Below, one piece after another: positions 21,267 through 32,143 of a stretch of DNA of 64,000 nt. Origin of the DNA: Rhynchopus sp. YZ270_cl-10 (taxonomy: Eukaryota > Euglenozoa > Diplonemea > Diplonemida > Diplonemidae). The stretch lies in the NCBI GenBank assembly GCA_964035575.1, contig OZ037930.1, positions 1 to 64,000 of the forward strand. The letters are read 5' to 3'. A model generated the notes under the pieces. The model worked only from the letters and a program-made list of their open reading frames with translations, had not been told where the DNA came from and made no database searches. Each line of letters opens with the position of its first letter. Within the stretch, counting starts at the first letter, position 1. A program made the position numbers and the translations under genes.

Positions 21267-22871
21267 TGTTGCACTCTTTTGTGTTTCTGCTTTGTGTTGA
21301 GTTGTGTTTTGTCTTGTTTTATTTTTTTTTGAATACTTTTTCACCATTCCTTTTTAGGGAACGGAGCAGCCATTACGGTCTCCAAGAAAATGGAGTCAGC
21401 GGGCTAAAGAGGAAGTTGCCTTGCTAAACGTGCACACAAGGGAGGTGTCGTATCACCATTGAAAGAACAGTGCGTTCCCATGGTACACTCCAAATACTTG
21501 TGCCCCTTTTTTTTTGTGTTTTACTTTTTTCAAGAAACCCCCTGAAAAAGTGGCCTTTTTTTTCAATTTTCTCTAACTATTGTTTTACCGTATTTGAGTC
21601 GTCGCCTCAATTGCCACGGATAAACAAAAACAAAAACAAAAACAAGGTGGGGGAGTGGTCTCCCGAGGGAAGGGGAAGCTGGAAGGGAGAGAAGAAACCG
21701 ATGAGGAAAGTCACAAAAAAAAACAGGGTACGAAACACCCTGAAGTATATAACCTTAAAAAAAGAAGACTGTTTGTTATTTTTTTAGTTTTTGTTGCAGA
21801 TCTAATGGGGGGGGAAGTATCATTGTCTATTCATTGTGATGACCACAGATTGGTAGCTAATTCATGCACGCACCTCCTAACTGACCTACCATGTACCAAT
21901 ACTATTATTATACACTATCAGACCCCGGAAGAGCGCACAAAATACCCTGTGCGGACAACAACGAATGAATAGTTGTGTACACTCAAAAGAGATTGTTTCA
22001 TATACATTCTTTTTCTTTTTCTCGTACACTCAAAAGAGAAAAAAAAAGAGAGAGAAAAATGACTTGAAATACAAAGCCCTCTCGTGACAGTGCACTTTGT
22101 GTGAGTCGGTTTTGCGGGAAAAGAAAAACACCGAAAGAGGGGACCACAACAGACCCTTTGTAATGCTTTTTTTGTTTGTGTTCATTTTTAATGTTTGCGT
22201 TGTAAAAAAAAAAAGGGGGGTGTGACAGAAAAAAATCTATAAAAACTGCAGCTTTTCGTAGCAGGGGGTTGTGTGAGGGGGTGTGAAAGCAAAAAAAAAG
22301 ATGCAGGACTTGAATTCTGATGGTCAAAAAGTACAAAATTCCTTTCGACAATGTCAGAGGAATTTTTTTAACCAGGACATATTGCGCATCACTGTGCACG
22401 TACATCCGAAAAAAAAACCCCCCAAGAAAAAGGGGGTGTTTTGTGTATGGACGAATCACCCACCAAGAGGCGGGCTCTTTGTCACCCGAAGGCTAGATAG
22501 AAATGAACAGAGACAGGGTTGTGTTTGGGTTTCAGTTTCAGTTAAGACAACTGACAAAACTGCTAACACCTCAGTCAAACTCAGCGTTTTTCCTTTTCGC
22601 TGCCAACGGGACAGTACGGCTAAGTACTACTTCACCCTACAACTCCAACCCTGTTATAATAAAAAAATCCCCGAACACGGCAGATTGGGAATCTTTTTAA
22701 ATTTCACTTTTTTTCTGCTTTCCCCCCCTTTTCCTTCTTCTTTTTTTCTGCTCCATTGTGGTTACCACCACAAAAAAAAGGCAAAACAGAGACACAATTG
22801 TATTTTAAAACCCACTTTTTCTCTAAAAAAAAAAAGTCTAATAAAAAATAATTGAGATTTATCCCTCATCT
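21267..22871. other. Intergenic, homopolymer-rich, with one dispersed repeat
   Basis: 21346-21435 (CCATTCCTTTTTAGGGAACG..., AGAAAATGGAGT, AGGAAGTTGCCTT) matches 56450-56548 at high identity, so it is a dispersed repeat of about 90 bp. (CAAAAA)n is at 21625-21645. The remaining open frames are A/T-run artefacts. Confidence 0.55.
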
Positions 22872-24830
22872 TTAGTACACCTCAGCTGCGACGTTGTCGT
22901 TGAAGAACTCACCCTTGCGGACGGTGATGTCTGCGTACGAATCCTTCTGCTCCACTTCGACGTGGCCACGTGAGGACAGCACCAATAGGTCCATGAACTT
23001 CGCCGCTGCCTCGCCTCTGCTGAGCTTGCCGGGCGCTGCCAGCTTTGTGAACGGAGCAGACGCCTTCTTCTTGAGCTCGGTACGCAGGGCAGCAAGCGTC
23101 TCGTTGGCAGACGCATCGTCGACCTGGTGCACGTTCTCCACATGGTGGCGTACAGGTTCAGGCGAAGGCATCTCCGGCATCAGCGGGTCAATCGCAAGGT
23201 TCATGTCAGGATGAGGCGTGAACGGCTCCGACACACCTCCACCCTCCGTGCCACCACCACGCGACGTTTGGGGTGTAGGGAACTGACGTGGTCCTCCTTG
23301 CAGCTTCTCGAGACCCTTCGTGAAGACCTCTTGGAAGAGGGACTTCCTTTCGTCGGCAGGGCTGGATTGCTGTGAGGGGTGTTTTTTTTTCTTTTTTTTG
23401 AAAACTTGGTTGTATTAGTGTAGACACCCGAGGATGAACTCCACTATAATATATTTTTTTTGTGTTTTTGCAAGAAATACAACATACATCGTCCATTCCA
23501 ATGAAATGCGCGCTTGCAAGCCCCGTGATGTCGATCCTGCGCCTCTTCAGCGGCGGCTCTGCACGGAACATCATATCATCAAGCGTGAGGCGACGCTCCT
23601 TCATCAGCTCAAGCTCCTCCTCCGTACGCGGCAGCAGCGCAAGGTCCTGCGTGATCGGTGTTGTGTTCGTGGTCCACTTTTTCAGCGTCGCCTGGTCCAG
23701 TGTTGTGAGGGGGTCGAACACTGCAACTGAGACGGGCTTGGCTGCGGGCGGGGGGACCGGCACGACGGCCTTCTCCACTGGGAGCGGGGGGTCTGTCATG
23801 GGTGAGGGGAACTGCTCGGTGGGGATCCCGCCACCACTGACATCACCGCCGGAGACGGGCTCGGACATCTGTAACATAACGTCGTTGCCTGCCAGACGGA
23901 AGGGGTCCTCGTCTTCAGAGGCAAGGTTGACAGGCTGCTGCACGCTGTTCCTGCTCTGCGGGCTTTTGGACGGCTCCATACCACCCGGCATCGCAAGAGG
24001 CTCGGGAGACTTGCCCCACCACTCCTCCATGTTGAATCCCTCCGCAATCGGCAGCTCATGAACAGAGGTGGCAAAGACCTCGTTGATGTCGAAGGAGGCA
24101 ATCTCCTGGATCGCGACAAGGTTCTCGAGGCCGCCTGCCATCGTGACGCGCTTCTCCTTCACCTCACGGTCCTCGATAGGCGGACGCCTTTTGCCGGGCT
24201 CGTTGGGTTCGGGGATGCTCATTGGCTCGGAGGACTCCTTTAGCAGCAGAGAGACCTTCGTGGCGTAGATGCGGACGCAGCCAAGCAGCAACTCGCCTTG
24301 TGTACGGCATGAAATTGGGACCTTGGGCTGGCGGATCACAACGATGGTTTCGTTCAGGTCGACCTGCGTGTAGGGTATAGGGGGAGAAGTTGCGAAGCTC
24401 ATACAAGAAAAAAGCGAGGTGTCTGACATCAATTTTTCAAGGAAAAAAAACGCCTCAAAAGGAAGTAGGCACGGACACTCTGCGGTTTTTGAGCCCCAGA
24501 GTGTTGCCCGTCGGAGAGAAAATAAATGAAAAGTTGACTGAATCTTGCCTATTGGTGCATGGCTACACATCTTTCAAGAGGAAAAAGGGGGAGATATTTT
24601 GCTCTGATGCATACCAGTTGCACCTCGCTCTTGGTCAAACGCTTCTCCCAATGTGCCGCAAGCCAGACCTGTTGTAGGTGGTGTGTGTGTGTGGTGTGGT
24701 GTGGTGATGCCTAGTGAGGGTAATGCTTGCGCAGAATATGGCCCTTTGTGTGCTGTGTGCACCTTCGCTCGAAGCCACATACCTTTGCCAGCGGACCCTT
24801 CTTCGTCAGGATGAAGGAACTGAAAAACAT
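22872..24830 (-). CDS. RAD21: Cohesin kleisin subunit RAD21/SCC1 (or REC8-like), 4 exons, 491 aa
   Basis: Exons (minus): 24830-24783, 24668-24615, 24363-23488, 23369-22872 (16, 18, 292 and 165 codons), all phase 0, donors GTATGT, GTATGC and GTATGT. The N-terminus is the kleisin SMC3-binding domain: MFFSSFILTKKGPLAK, then VWLAAHWEKRLTKSEV, then SCRTQGELLLGCVRIYATK, matching [23 protein letters not shown] of animal RAD21. The C-terminus is the winged helix that binds the SMC1 head (GKLSRGEAAAKFMDLLVLSS, then RGHVEVEQKDSYADITV). The middle is Pro/Ser/Glu-rich and poorly conserved, as usual. The protein closes the cohesin ring. Length is between fungal and animal RAD21; whether it is the mitotic or meiotic form cannot be read from sequence. 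Intron 3 contains a dispersed repeat. Confidence 0.92.
23392..23452. repeat. Dispersed repeat family 'GTGTAGACACC', copy in RAD21 intron 3
   Basis: TTTTTGAAAACTTGGTTGTA, then TTAGTGTAGACACCCGAGGA and TGAACTCC. Related copies lie at 46345-46395 (AGTAGTGTAGACAC) and 50292-50350 (ACTTGATGTATTAGCG, CACCCCGAGGATG). All keep the same order of words and a T-rich start. Confidence 0.65.
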
Positions 24831-25398
24831 TTCGTGAGACTTCCTCTAGGGGAAAAGAGAATGGGCTGTGTACAACACTGGGTGATGTGGGTGTTTAATA
24901 AAAAAAAAATGGTAAACGAAACAAACATTGGGCTGGTTCTCGCTGTGTGTTTTTTTTTTTTTTTTTTGCCAAAAAAAAAAAGATTGCCATCAATTTAAAA
25001 AAAGCATTTTAGTTTGGTGTATTGTTACGGAATCCAGAGCAGAGAGACGACGATGAAAAGAGAAAAGCTGAAACATGAATATGCCTCACGTCTAGAGACG
25101 CATATATGAAGCAGTACGATCGGCTGGTAACGCTACATTTCCAAAAACATGTGGGGGTGCTGTGTTGTTCTATATTATTCTTGGGTTGCACTATGCAAAC
25201 CCATGTGGCATGTTGCACTCTTTCTGCGTCATAGCAAATGCACCAAGGAGCACAAAGAATGTTTAAAAGAGGCAATGTCGCAGTGCCCTGCCCCCTATAG
25301 GAAATAGACCTCCGTGGGGGAATATGGAACCGAGAACATTGACGTTCTCTCTGCCCTTATTCCCTCCGCCTGACGTCGTGCCGACCAACCTCACCACA
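24831..25398. other. Intergenic between RAD21 and the Ppx/GppA gene
   Basis: No gene seen. T and A runs at 24950-24985. A segment GAAACATGAATATGCCTCACG near 25070 resembles GAAAGATGAATATGCCACACG in ELP3 intron 3 (near 19905), so another short dispersed repeat is likely. Confidence 0.45.
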
Positions 25399-26358
25399 TC
25401 ACAGCTTCGCATACATCACATCAGACACAAGCATCCCAGCACAGGACCCGATCGACGGGATGAAGGTGAAGTCGGAGATCCCGCAGGCACACATCACAGT
25501 GTGCAGAAGTACCAGCTTCGGGACCGCCATCTGCGGCGGGTCGTGCTTTGCCGAAAGCTTGCACACTGCTGCCACCTCTGCGTCTGTCTTACCAACAGTC
25601 ATCTCGATGCACCGCCACACATCCGCCACGGTCACATTCCCCTTCCCAAGGATCTGCGCCGCCAGGCAGAACGTACTGTTCGGCCCACCCACACTCTCGA
25701 CGTGCCCGCCCAGCCACCCCGGCGGTGCGTCCAGCTCGCGCTCCAACAGAAGTCGCAGCTGTGTGGCCTCTCCGTAGGTCAGTGGGTTGGTTGTCAGTGC
25801 ACCGGGCGGCTTCACCTTCTGCAGGCACATTGCTGTTGCAACGGAGGAGCCAAGCCTGCCGCGGTACTCTTTGAAGCCGTTGCCGCCACGCATGGTGCTG
25901 ATCTGGAAGCTTGCGCCGCCGGTGTCCCAGGCGATGAGGGTTGCGCGGTCGACGCTTGGCGCGCAGAGGCCGGCAGCGGTTTTGTAGCCGAGCAGCGCTT
26001 CTTCGCCTTGGGTGATCATCTGGACACGCAGGCCCAGCTCGCGCTCGACACGCGCCAGGTATGCCCCGCCGTTTTTAGCACGCCGGAAGACCTCTGTTGC
26101 AACGGCTGCGACGTTCCCCTCAGCACCGTGCGCACGCAGCACGTCCATCAGCCCGCGCAGCACTTTCAACCCCTCCGCCTGGATCGCGTCACTCAGGCAG
26201 CCATCGCTGCTGCGGCTCAGGTCGAGCGCGAAGAAGCACTGCCGCTCCTCACCGAAGAGCACTTCACGGATGCGCCCAGACGCGACGTCGACACGTGCCA
26301 CCTGCAGCTTCGTTGCTGCCGACCCTATGTCAAATGCACCACGCGCGATAAGACCCAT
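25399..26358 (-). CDS. Ppx/GppA family exopolyphosphatase-like phosphatase, 319 aa
   Basis: Single-exon ORF. It shows the ASKHA phosphate-binding motifs of the family: FDIGSAATKLQVARV at the N-terminus (phosphate 1) and LIAWDTGGASFQIST in the middle (phosphate 2, D-T-G-G-A-S). Between them VAAVATEVFRRAKNG carries the region with the usual catalytic Glu (E in ATEVFR), and EEALLGYKTA corresponds to the conserved G-x-EEA segment. The family hydrolyses polyphosphate or the 5' phosphate of pppGpp. The length equals the core two-lobe domain without the C-terminal HD extension of bacterial Ppx, so a polyphosphate or related phosphoanhydride is the more likely substrate. No targeting signal is visible. 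Confidence 0.88.
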   Translation of the reverse strand: MGLIARGAFDIGSAATKLQVARVDVASGRIREVLFGEERQCFFALDLSRSSDGCLSDAIQAEGLKVLRGLMDVLRAHGAEGNVAAVATEVFRRAKNGGAYLARVERELGLRVQMITQGEEALLGYKTAAGLCAPSVDRATLIAWDTGGASFQISTMRGGNGFKEYRGRLGSSVATAMCLQKVKPPGALTTNPLTYGEATQLRLLLERELDAPPGWLGGHVESVGGPNSTFCLAAQILGKGNVTVADVWRCIEMTVGKTDAEVAAVCKLSAKHDPPQMAVPKLVLLHTVMCACGISDFTFIPSIGSCAGMLVSDVMYAKL

Positions 26359-27795
26359 GGTTACGTTATGTCTGGGTGGGTAGGGGTGGTGAAGTCCGTG
26401 TGAGTGTGAGTGAGGGGGTAGAACGGATATTCAAATCAATATGGAGGAAGCCTCCTTGTCGGTTACTGTTTTTGTTACGGTTTTGTGTGAGTGGGTTTCA
26501 GGGTCCAGATTTCTGGAGATAAGGGTTTTTGAGGTGAAAAACAACTTTTTTGACCGTGTTTTAACTTTAAGGTATTCAGGTGACGGGCCAAAAACCTTCT
26601 CTAGGAGGTTTGTTATTCATGTAATGTGGAAGAAACATAATAAAAGCTACATCCTCGAAACTTACTACACAAATGATTTCATTGAACGCATCCCCTACTC
26701 CAATTCAATTCTTCAACACAACTGTAGCTTATTCCCTCTCGTTCCCGTACTTAACCCTCGTACTGATAAACGTTTTAAAAAATAGGATGGAACACCCCGT
26801 TCCGAAGAGGAATGCAGCCACCCTGTAAAATGGGGGGTGTGTCGCCAGTCTGCGGTGAGAAACTCCTTCCCTGAGTCAAAACTGCCGCTGGTTAGCGCTG
26901 GCTAAGGTTCCCTTTTCATCCGGTCACAATCGAGTCTCGCGTTGACACTGCAAAGACCCTTGGTCCACCGTCGTAAAAAAGACACCACAAAAAAGTAGTG
27001 TCATTTAGCTGTTACTGTGTGCTGTAAGCTGTATTAAGTTGCCAGAAAAGAATAGGCATAACGGTGTAACATAGGTTGCCAACAGTGCACCACTCGGTCG
27101 CGCTGAGCATTACAATAAATTTAAAGCAACATCAGTACGCCATCCGACCGCACAGTAGCCCATTTCCCCGAATGATCACCCAGCCATCGTGCAGCGTGGA
27201 GTGTCGACGGAGGAAAAAGGGCCACCTAATGTTTTACTAATGTTTTAAAGTGCGTCGAAAAATATTAATTACGCTGTAAAGCTGCGGTTATCTGCCAGTA
27301 AAGAATAGGCCTAATCATTAAATGGTGTAAATGTAATGTACAACAGTGACCTGCACTGGCCACACTGAGCGTTCAAAAATCAAGCCCAGTGTAACAATAA
27401 TTATTCCGATCGCAGGTTGCTAGTAAAAAGGATAAGAGGACAGTAAAGAATAGTCGCTAATATGTGTAAACTTAAGACCTCACAGGACGACTTCAAGCGG
27501 CGAAAGGTGCGTTAATATAGGAAGAAGTACTGAAAGATGATCCCAAGCCTCTCGTGCCTAGTCACATCTAGAAAGTAAAAAAATGCTCGAGAGACTCGTT
27601 CTTCTTTGCTTGTTGCTCAAAAGACTATAAACGGGGGGGAAAAATAAAGGTTGTTGTTCGCTTCCACCTTGTGTTTGCCTGAAGTACAGAAAGTGTCGTG
27701 GAGCACAGGGGGAAAAGAGAGGGGGAAACAAGGCGGGGAGCGGGATACGCAGACGCGCGACTTTTCACGAGGGTCTCGAGCATTTTGTCAAATAC
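26359..27795. other. Intergenic with a diverged internal duplication
   Basis: A 114-aa plus-strand frame (26441-26785) is of unbiased composition but resembles nothing I know. 27030-27110 and 27285-27375 are related (GTTGCCAGAAAAGAATAGGC / ATCTGCCAGTAAAGAATAGG, then GGTGTAA and CAACAGTG), so they are an old tandem duplication. 27535-27575 (GATGATCCCAAGCCTCTCGT, then GCCTAGTCAC) is a member of the dispersed CTAAGC hairpin family. 27578-27620 resembles 49890-49925. Confidence 0.5.
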
Positions 27796-28056
27796 TACGG
27801 GAAGGCTCGTTTTTCCTTTTAATGTTACAAAGTAACAATAAACCATTTTTCCCGGTGACCCCCCCCTCCCCACCCCCTATGTTACACGGAAAAACCGTTT
27901 TTCCGAATTTCCATTTATTGTAACAACAAGGCGCAGTGGACGTGCACATCCGAAAACACCCGCATTTGCATTTCCGGAATCCGTCCGCACTGTGGTGGGG
28001 TCAATCTGCCGAAATGGACAAGTTCTTGTTGTTGGAAAAGGCCACTTTTTCCCGCC

Positions 28057-31000
28057 CAGGGTCCTCAACCTGTCTAAGTTAGGCCTTAACTTAGACAATT
28101 TTTTTTTTTTTGAAAAACGCTTTGTCTAAGTTAGACAAAACCTGGGTTTTGGGTTTTTGGGTGGTTTGAAAGAGAAGAAGCTTTACTGAAAACAAAAAAA
28201 AAAATGAGTTCCCTCAAGACTCCCTCAGTCCTCACCTGCGCGGACCCCATTGTACCCACCCACACAAGCCACCTCCTCAGACTAACTACAATTGAACAAA
28301 CTCATCCGCAAAAATGCCTGCCACTGCCAAGACCTCCAAAGCACAGCCCACCATCGTGTCCATGTTCAAGAAGGGAGCTGTTGCGGCACCTGTGGTACGT
28401 GTGGTGGAACCCAACAAAGGGGATACGCACTACGACCTGTGGTCTTCAGGCAAGTACAAGTCCATCCCCGATGGTCCGACACCCCGGCTCGCTTCCCTTC
28501 ACCTTTTTCTTGTGGCGGAGGGGACGGTGAGGGGGTTTAAAAACCACCAGAACGACACCAACAAGGTGCTCAAACTCTGGTTGAAGGAGTTTGATCGCGC
28601 CAAACTGGCGGACGACGACAGGGAGGGGAGCAAGCGGAAGACGATCCTGACGATCGTTGCGGAGGCGCATGAGTTCGCCATGAACGAAGCAGAGAAGGGG
28701 GGAGACAGCGATGCCTCTGCCGTGTCTGTGCAGAGCCAGGTGTCGCAAGGCAAGAAGAAACGTGTGGTGATGATGGCTCCACAGGTGAGTGCTGTTAAGT
28801 ACGTGGATTCAACGTCCGAAGAAGAGGAGGAGGAGCAATGTGTGCCAGTGAGACGCAACGCAGCATCCGAGCAACCCGAGGCAGCAATGGAAATCGATGA
28901 TGTCGACGAGTACTCTTCTGACGGCGATGTTGTCTTCTTAGGTCCCACGCACTCCAACACGAACAATCCCAACCTCACGAACACCACGACCGCACCAGCG
29001 AACACCGACTCCACCAACACGCTGAAACGTAAACGCGAAGCGCAGGAGAAAGGTTGTATGGGTCTGCGGGAGAGCACGGTGCAGGGCCATTTGAACCGTT
29101 TTTCCCCCTGGTTGGTGGTGGGTGAAGACAAGTTCAAGTGCTTGTATTGTGGTGCTTTCTCTCATGCAAAGACCAAGCTCGCCAGAGACCTCCCTGCGCA
29201 TGCAGGCGACCCCAAACACCAACGTCTCGTGAAGGCTGCCGCTCTGCAGGCTTCCAATGGAACCGTGCTTCACACGTTGCACGCCAACAGCGACAAAGAA
29301 GTCGAGTTCAACCAAAAAATGCTGAAAATATGCATTGAGGTTATTGTTTTCCTCGCGCGCAAAGGTGTAGGGCACTCTAACTTGGAGGAGTTTCTGAGTT
29401 TTTTCGCAGACAAGCTGGAGTGCACCGACATGGAGGCATACCTCAGACAACAAATACGCTATCTCAGCTGCGGTGCAGTCTTAGAGATCATGTCCTGCAT
29501 CACGGAGGTGTTGACAGAAGACCTCCTCAAGCAGGTCAAAGCCTCCCGTTTCTGGGGCCTGTCGGGGGATTGCTCACGCGACGTCAGCAAGAAGGAGCAA
29601 CTCGTCTTCGTCGTGCGATACATGGTCGGTGCCACCCCCGTCGAGAAGCTCATCATGATGGGTGAGCTGAAGGACCAGACGGGGGCTGGTTACGCGTCGT
29701 TGCTGACGAAGTGGATAGACCAGCTCGGGCTCGACTACGGGAAGATGAGTGGATGCTCGTTTGATGGCGCATCGGCAATGCGTTCCTCGAACAAGGGCTG
29801 CCAACAACAAATCCGTGCAGACATAAACCCAGGCGCCCTCTTCACCTGGTGCTACGCACACTCCCTCGCACTCTGTGGCCCAGAAGCAGCGGCAGAGGGG
29901 AAATCGCCGGAGATTACCCGGTTCTTCGACGGCCTGCGGTGGGTGTGGGTTTTTTTTTCGGGATCCAAGATTAAGCTCGACACCCTGGAGGAGATGCTGG
30001 AGGAACTTCGCGACTTGTGTGAGTACTGTGACATCCTCATCGCAAAGCCGGGTGACACCCGGTGGCTCACCAACGGCAGGTGTTGCAGCACCGTCCGCAA
30101 GGAGTACCCCGCCGTGCACAGCGCCCTGTGCAAGCTTGGAGAGGCCGGCGACGTGGAAGCACCGTTCATCGCGCAGCACATCAAAGAGCCCGGTTTTTTT
30201 GCAACGTTGTCCTTCATGACGGTGGTCCTGGACGAGTTGAACGTGCTGTCGACGTCGCTCCAGAGCAGGAACACAAACCTGCTCACCGTTTGCAGCCACA
30301 TCGACAAATGTGTTGCGTCATTGTCGTTGCTTGAAACCAACCCGAACATGTTCCCGTTCTACCCAGAATGGGTACCGAGGTATAATCAATGCCACGGTAC
30401 AAAACTTTCCCGTCGGAACTTTGCGATTCATCACGACACGGTCTGCAAGCCATACCTCAAGGAGCTGCTGAAGTGCCTCAGTGAACGATTCGTGAACATG
30501 GACATTGTGAGATGCTTCTCAGTATTCGACATCCGCAACCTCCCTGCTAACGCGGACGGGCTGGCGATCTACGGCAACACCGAGGTGAAGAAGCTCATCG
30601 AGGAATTTACTGAGCTGCATACACTCGAGTACAAAAAGTACGATGTTGTGGGCGAGAAGACGCGTGGGAGACCAGAGTACTCCAAGACGGAGCATACTGT
30701 GATATCGCGCACTCAAACAACGCCGTTACTGAGCGTGGACACGACGCCGTTCGTTGAGGAGTCGCCAGAACTGAACAGTCTGGAGACAAAGAAAGCTGTA
30801 GCTGTGAAAGAATGGAGGATCCTGGTGGACGTTTTGTCGAAGAGAACTACAACAAAGGACACTTCGGACCTGATCGCAACATTCTTGACAAGTTCCGCAG
30901 GAGACGCCTACCCCATTATGAGGGATCTTGTTTTGCTTGGGTTGTCAATCCCCGTCACATCAGTTGAAGACGAGCGCTGCTTCAACGGCATGAAGTACGT

Positions 31001-31421
31001 CAAGAATAGCTACAGAAACAAACTGCTGGATTCAAGTCTGCTATGCATTCTTATGTGCAAACAGGCAGAGACAAATGAGAATAAATTTACGCCTGACCAA
31101 ATCCAAAGGATTTTTGAAGCCTTTAAAAGAAAGAAGGTTAGAGTTTCTGTGTGATGCTTATCAGGTTGGGGGGACAATGGGGTTAGGGGTACGGGTGGGG
31201 CGAAGGGGTGGGGTGGGGTGTGATTGTTCATTTGTCGAACTCTTCTATTGAAATGAAAAGACCACTTAACGAGTTTCGAAAAAGCAACACAAAAAAAAAA
31301 AGCCCCCAATTTTTAGCTTTGTACAGGACCTTTTCGCGCGGAGCGCGAAAATTTTTTTTTAGCCTTTTTTTTTAACTTAGACAAATCTGTGGCCAGACTT
31401 TGTCTACGGTTGAGGACCCTG
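28057..31421 (+). mobile_element. hAT-superfamily DNA transposon, apparently complete
   Basis: The ends are CAGGGTCCTCAACC (28057-28070) and its inverse GGTTGAGGACCCTG (31408-31421), the hAT-type CAGG start. An exact 8-bp target duplication TTCCCGCC lies at 28049-28056 and 31422-31429, as required for hAT. Subterminal AACTTAGACAA repeats occur in both flanks (28088-28135, 31375-31405) and may bind transposase. It encloses a single long transposase ORF. Identical duplications and an open ORF suggest recent insertion. Confidence 0.95.
28314..31154 (+). CDS. hAT transposase, 946 aa
   Basis: Uninterrupted plus-strand ORF inside a TIR element with target duplication. It has an acidic N-terminal region, then a BED-type zinc finger at about residues 262-305 (FNRF-like start at NRFSPWLVVGEDKFKCLYC, with a later H-x-H). 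The RNase H-like catalytic core has SGCSFDGASAMRSSNKGC (candidate Asp), the hAT C-x2-H signature (TWCYAHSLALC) and the R-W motif (DTRWLTNGRCC). The C-terminal hAT dimerisation region (YPIMRDLVLLGLSIPVTSVE, then DERCFNGMKYVKNSYRNKL) holds the candidate catalytic Glu. No intron is needed. It is the only convincing plus-strand gene of the window. The start at 28314 is the first ATG in this frame after the A-rich leader. Confidence 0.93.
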   Translation: MPATAKTSKAQPTIVSMFKKGAVAAPVVRVVEPNKGDTHYDLWSSGKYKSIPDGPTPRLASLHLFLVAEGTVRGFKNHQNDTNKVLKLWLKEFDRAKLADDDREGSKRKTILTIVAEAHEFAMNEAEKGGDSDASAVSVQSQVSQGKKKRVVMMAPQVSAVKYVDSTSEEEEEEQCVPVRRNAASEQPEAAMEIDDVDEYSSDGDVVFLGPTHSNTNNPNLTNTTTAPANTDSTNTLKRKREAQEKGCMGLRESTVQGHLNRFSPWLVVGEDKFKCLYCGAFSHAKTKLARDLPAHAGDPKHQRLVKAAALQASNGTVLHTLHANSDKEVEFNQKMLKICIEVIVFLARKGVGHSNLEEFLSFFADKLECTDMEAYLRQQIRYLSCGAVLEIMSCITEVLTEDLLKQVKASRFWGLSGDCSRDVSKKEQLVFVVRYMVGATPVEKLIMMGELKDQTGAGYASLLTKWIDQLGLDYGKMSGCSFDGASAMRSSNKGCQQQIRADINPGALFTWCYAHSLALCGPEAAAEGKSPEITRFFDGLRWVWVFFSGSKIKLDTLEEMLEELRDLCEYCDILIAKPGDTRWLTNGRCCSTVRKEYPAVHSALCKLGEAGDVEAPFIAQHIKEPGFFATLSFMTVVLDELNVLSTSLQSRNTNLLTVCSHIDKCVASLSLLETNPNMFPFYPEWVPRYNQCHGTKLSRRNFAIHHDTVCKPYLKELLKCLSERFVNMDIVRCFSVFDIRNLPANADGLAIYGNTEVKKLIEEFTELHTLEYKKYDVVGEKTRGRPEYSKTEHTVISRTQTTPLLSVDTTPFVEESPELNSLETKKAVAVKEWRILVDVLSKRTTTKDTSDLIATFLTSSAGDAYPIMRDLVLLGLSIPVTSVEDERCFNGMKYVKNSYRNKLLDSSLLCILMCKQAETNENKFTPDQIQRIFEAFKRKKVRVSV

Positions 31422-31533
31422 TTCCCGCCATTGTTACAAAAAAAAAAGTTTTCCCCCCGGATTTCGGTCGGACCCCCTCCCCCCCCTTTATTGTTACTTT
31501 GTAACATTAAATGGAAAAACGAGCCTTCCCTAC

Positions 31534-32143
31534 GTGTTTACTAAAATAAAAAATGAAGAAGAATTTCACAACCATTTTTTTCTTTTTTTCTAAAATATTT
31601 AGCGAAACGCAAAGTTTGTTTTGGCCCCGTCTGTGAGTGTTGGTTGAATTGGAGTCGGGGCAGAGGTTGGGGAGAAAAAGGGAAAGAGGATACAAATACA
31701 AGATTATCAAATTATACACGAATTCATCCTTCGATTCCAAAAAGGTCCGATCCTTACGATTTGTATTATTTCCTAACAACCACTACGTTACACTGCGTTG
31801 TTGTCTGCAATAGTGGTTTTTTCACACATCTTTATCGTCTTCTTAAAGAGGGTGCACAAAGGTGCAGTCCTTTGGTTGAAAATGGAGTGTGAGTACTGTC
31901 ACTGCCCACATGCGGTTCGCGCGCCCGCTCACTGTAACACTTTTAAAAAAGCTGCTGGTGCCTGGATGAACTGGCTGTTCAGGTCAAAAATGACGGAAAG
32001 TGCTTAGGTTCATCTTCAATTTCTTCCTTCCATTTCACCCTCGTCTTTTTTTACTTTTCTTTCGTTAGGTAACTTCCTTTTACTCTGTGGCATTTCCCCC
32101 CACTTGCATACAAGATCGCGACATAGACCCAGCTGCCAGGGGT
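31534..32143. other. Intergenic with a dispersed repeat
   Basis: 31915-31985 (TTCGCGCGCCCGCTCACTGT, then GGTGCCTGGATGAACTGGC) matches 7345-7410. No gene recognised. Confidence 0.5.

Larger units (their letters stand above)
27799..31530. mobile_element. TIR DNA transposon (Harbinger-like non-autonomous), interrupted by a hAT element
   Basis: The ends are inverted repeats of about 45 bp: the left reads GGGAAGGCTCGTTTTTCC, then AATGTTACAAAGTAACAATA, and the right end is its near-exact reverse complement (31486-31530). TAC flanks both sides (27796-27798 and 31531-31533), a 3-bp target duplication. GGG-starting TIRs with a 3-bp duplication fit PIF/Harbinger, though that superfamily prefers TWA. 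Without the nested hAT and its target duplication the element is about 359 bp and has no coding capacity. Confidence 0.75.

Noticed and set aside
25324-26403. 359-aa plus-strand ORF
   Set aside because: Antisense shadow of the Ppx/GppA gene, which has clear motifs.
26441-26785. 114-aa plus-strand gene
   Set aside because: Unbiased composition but no homology, opposite to all neighbours, and codon use unlike the GC-rich host genes.
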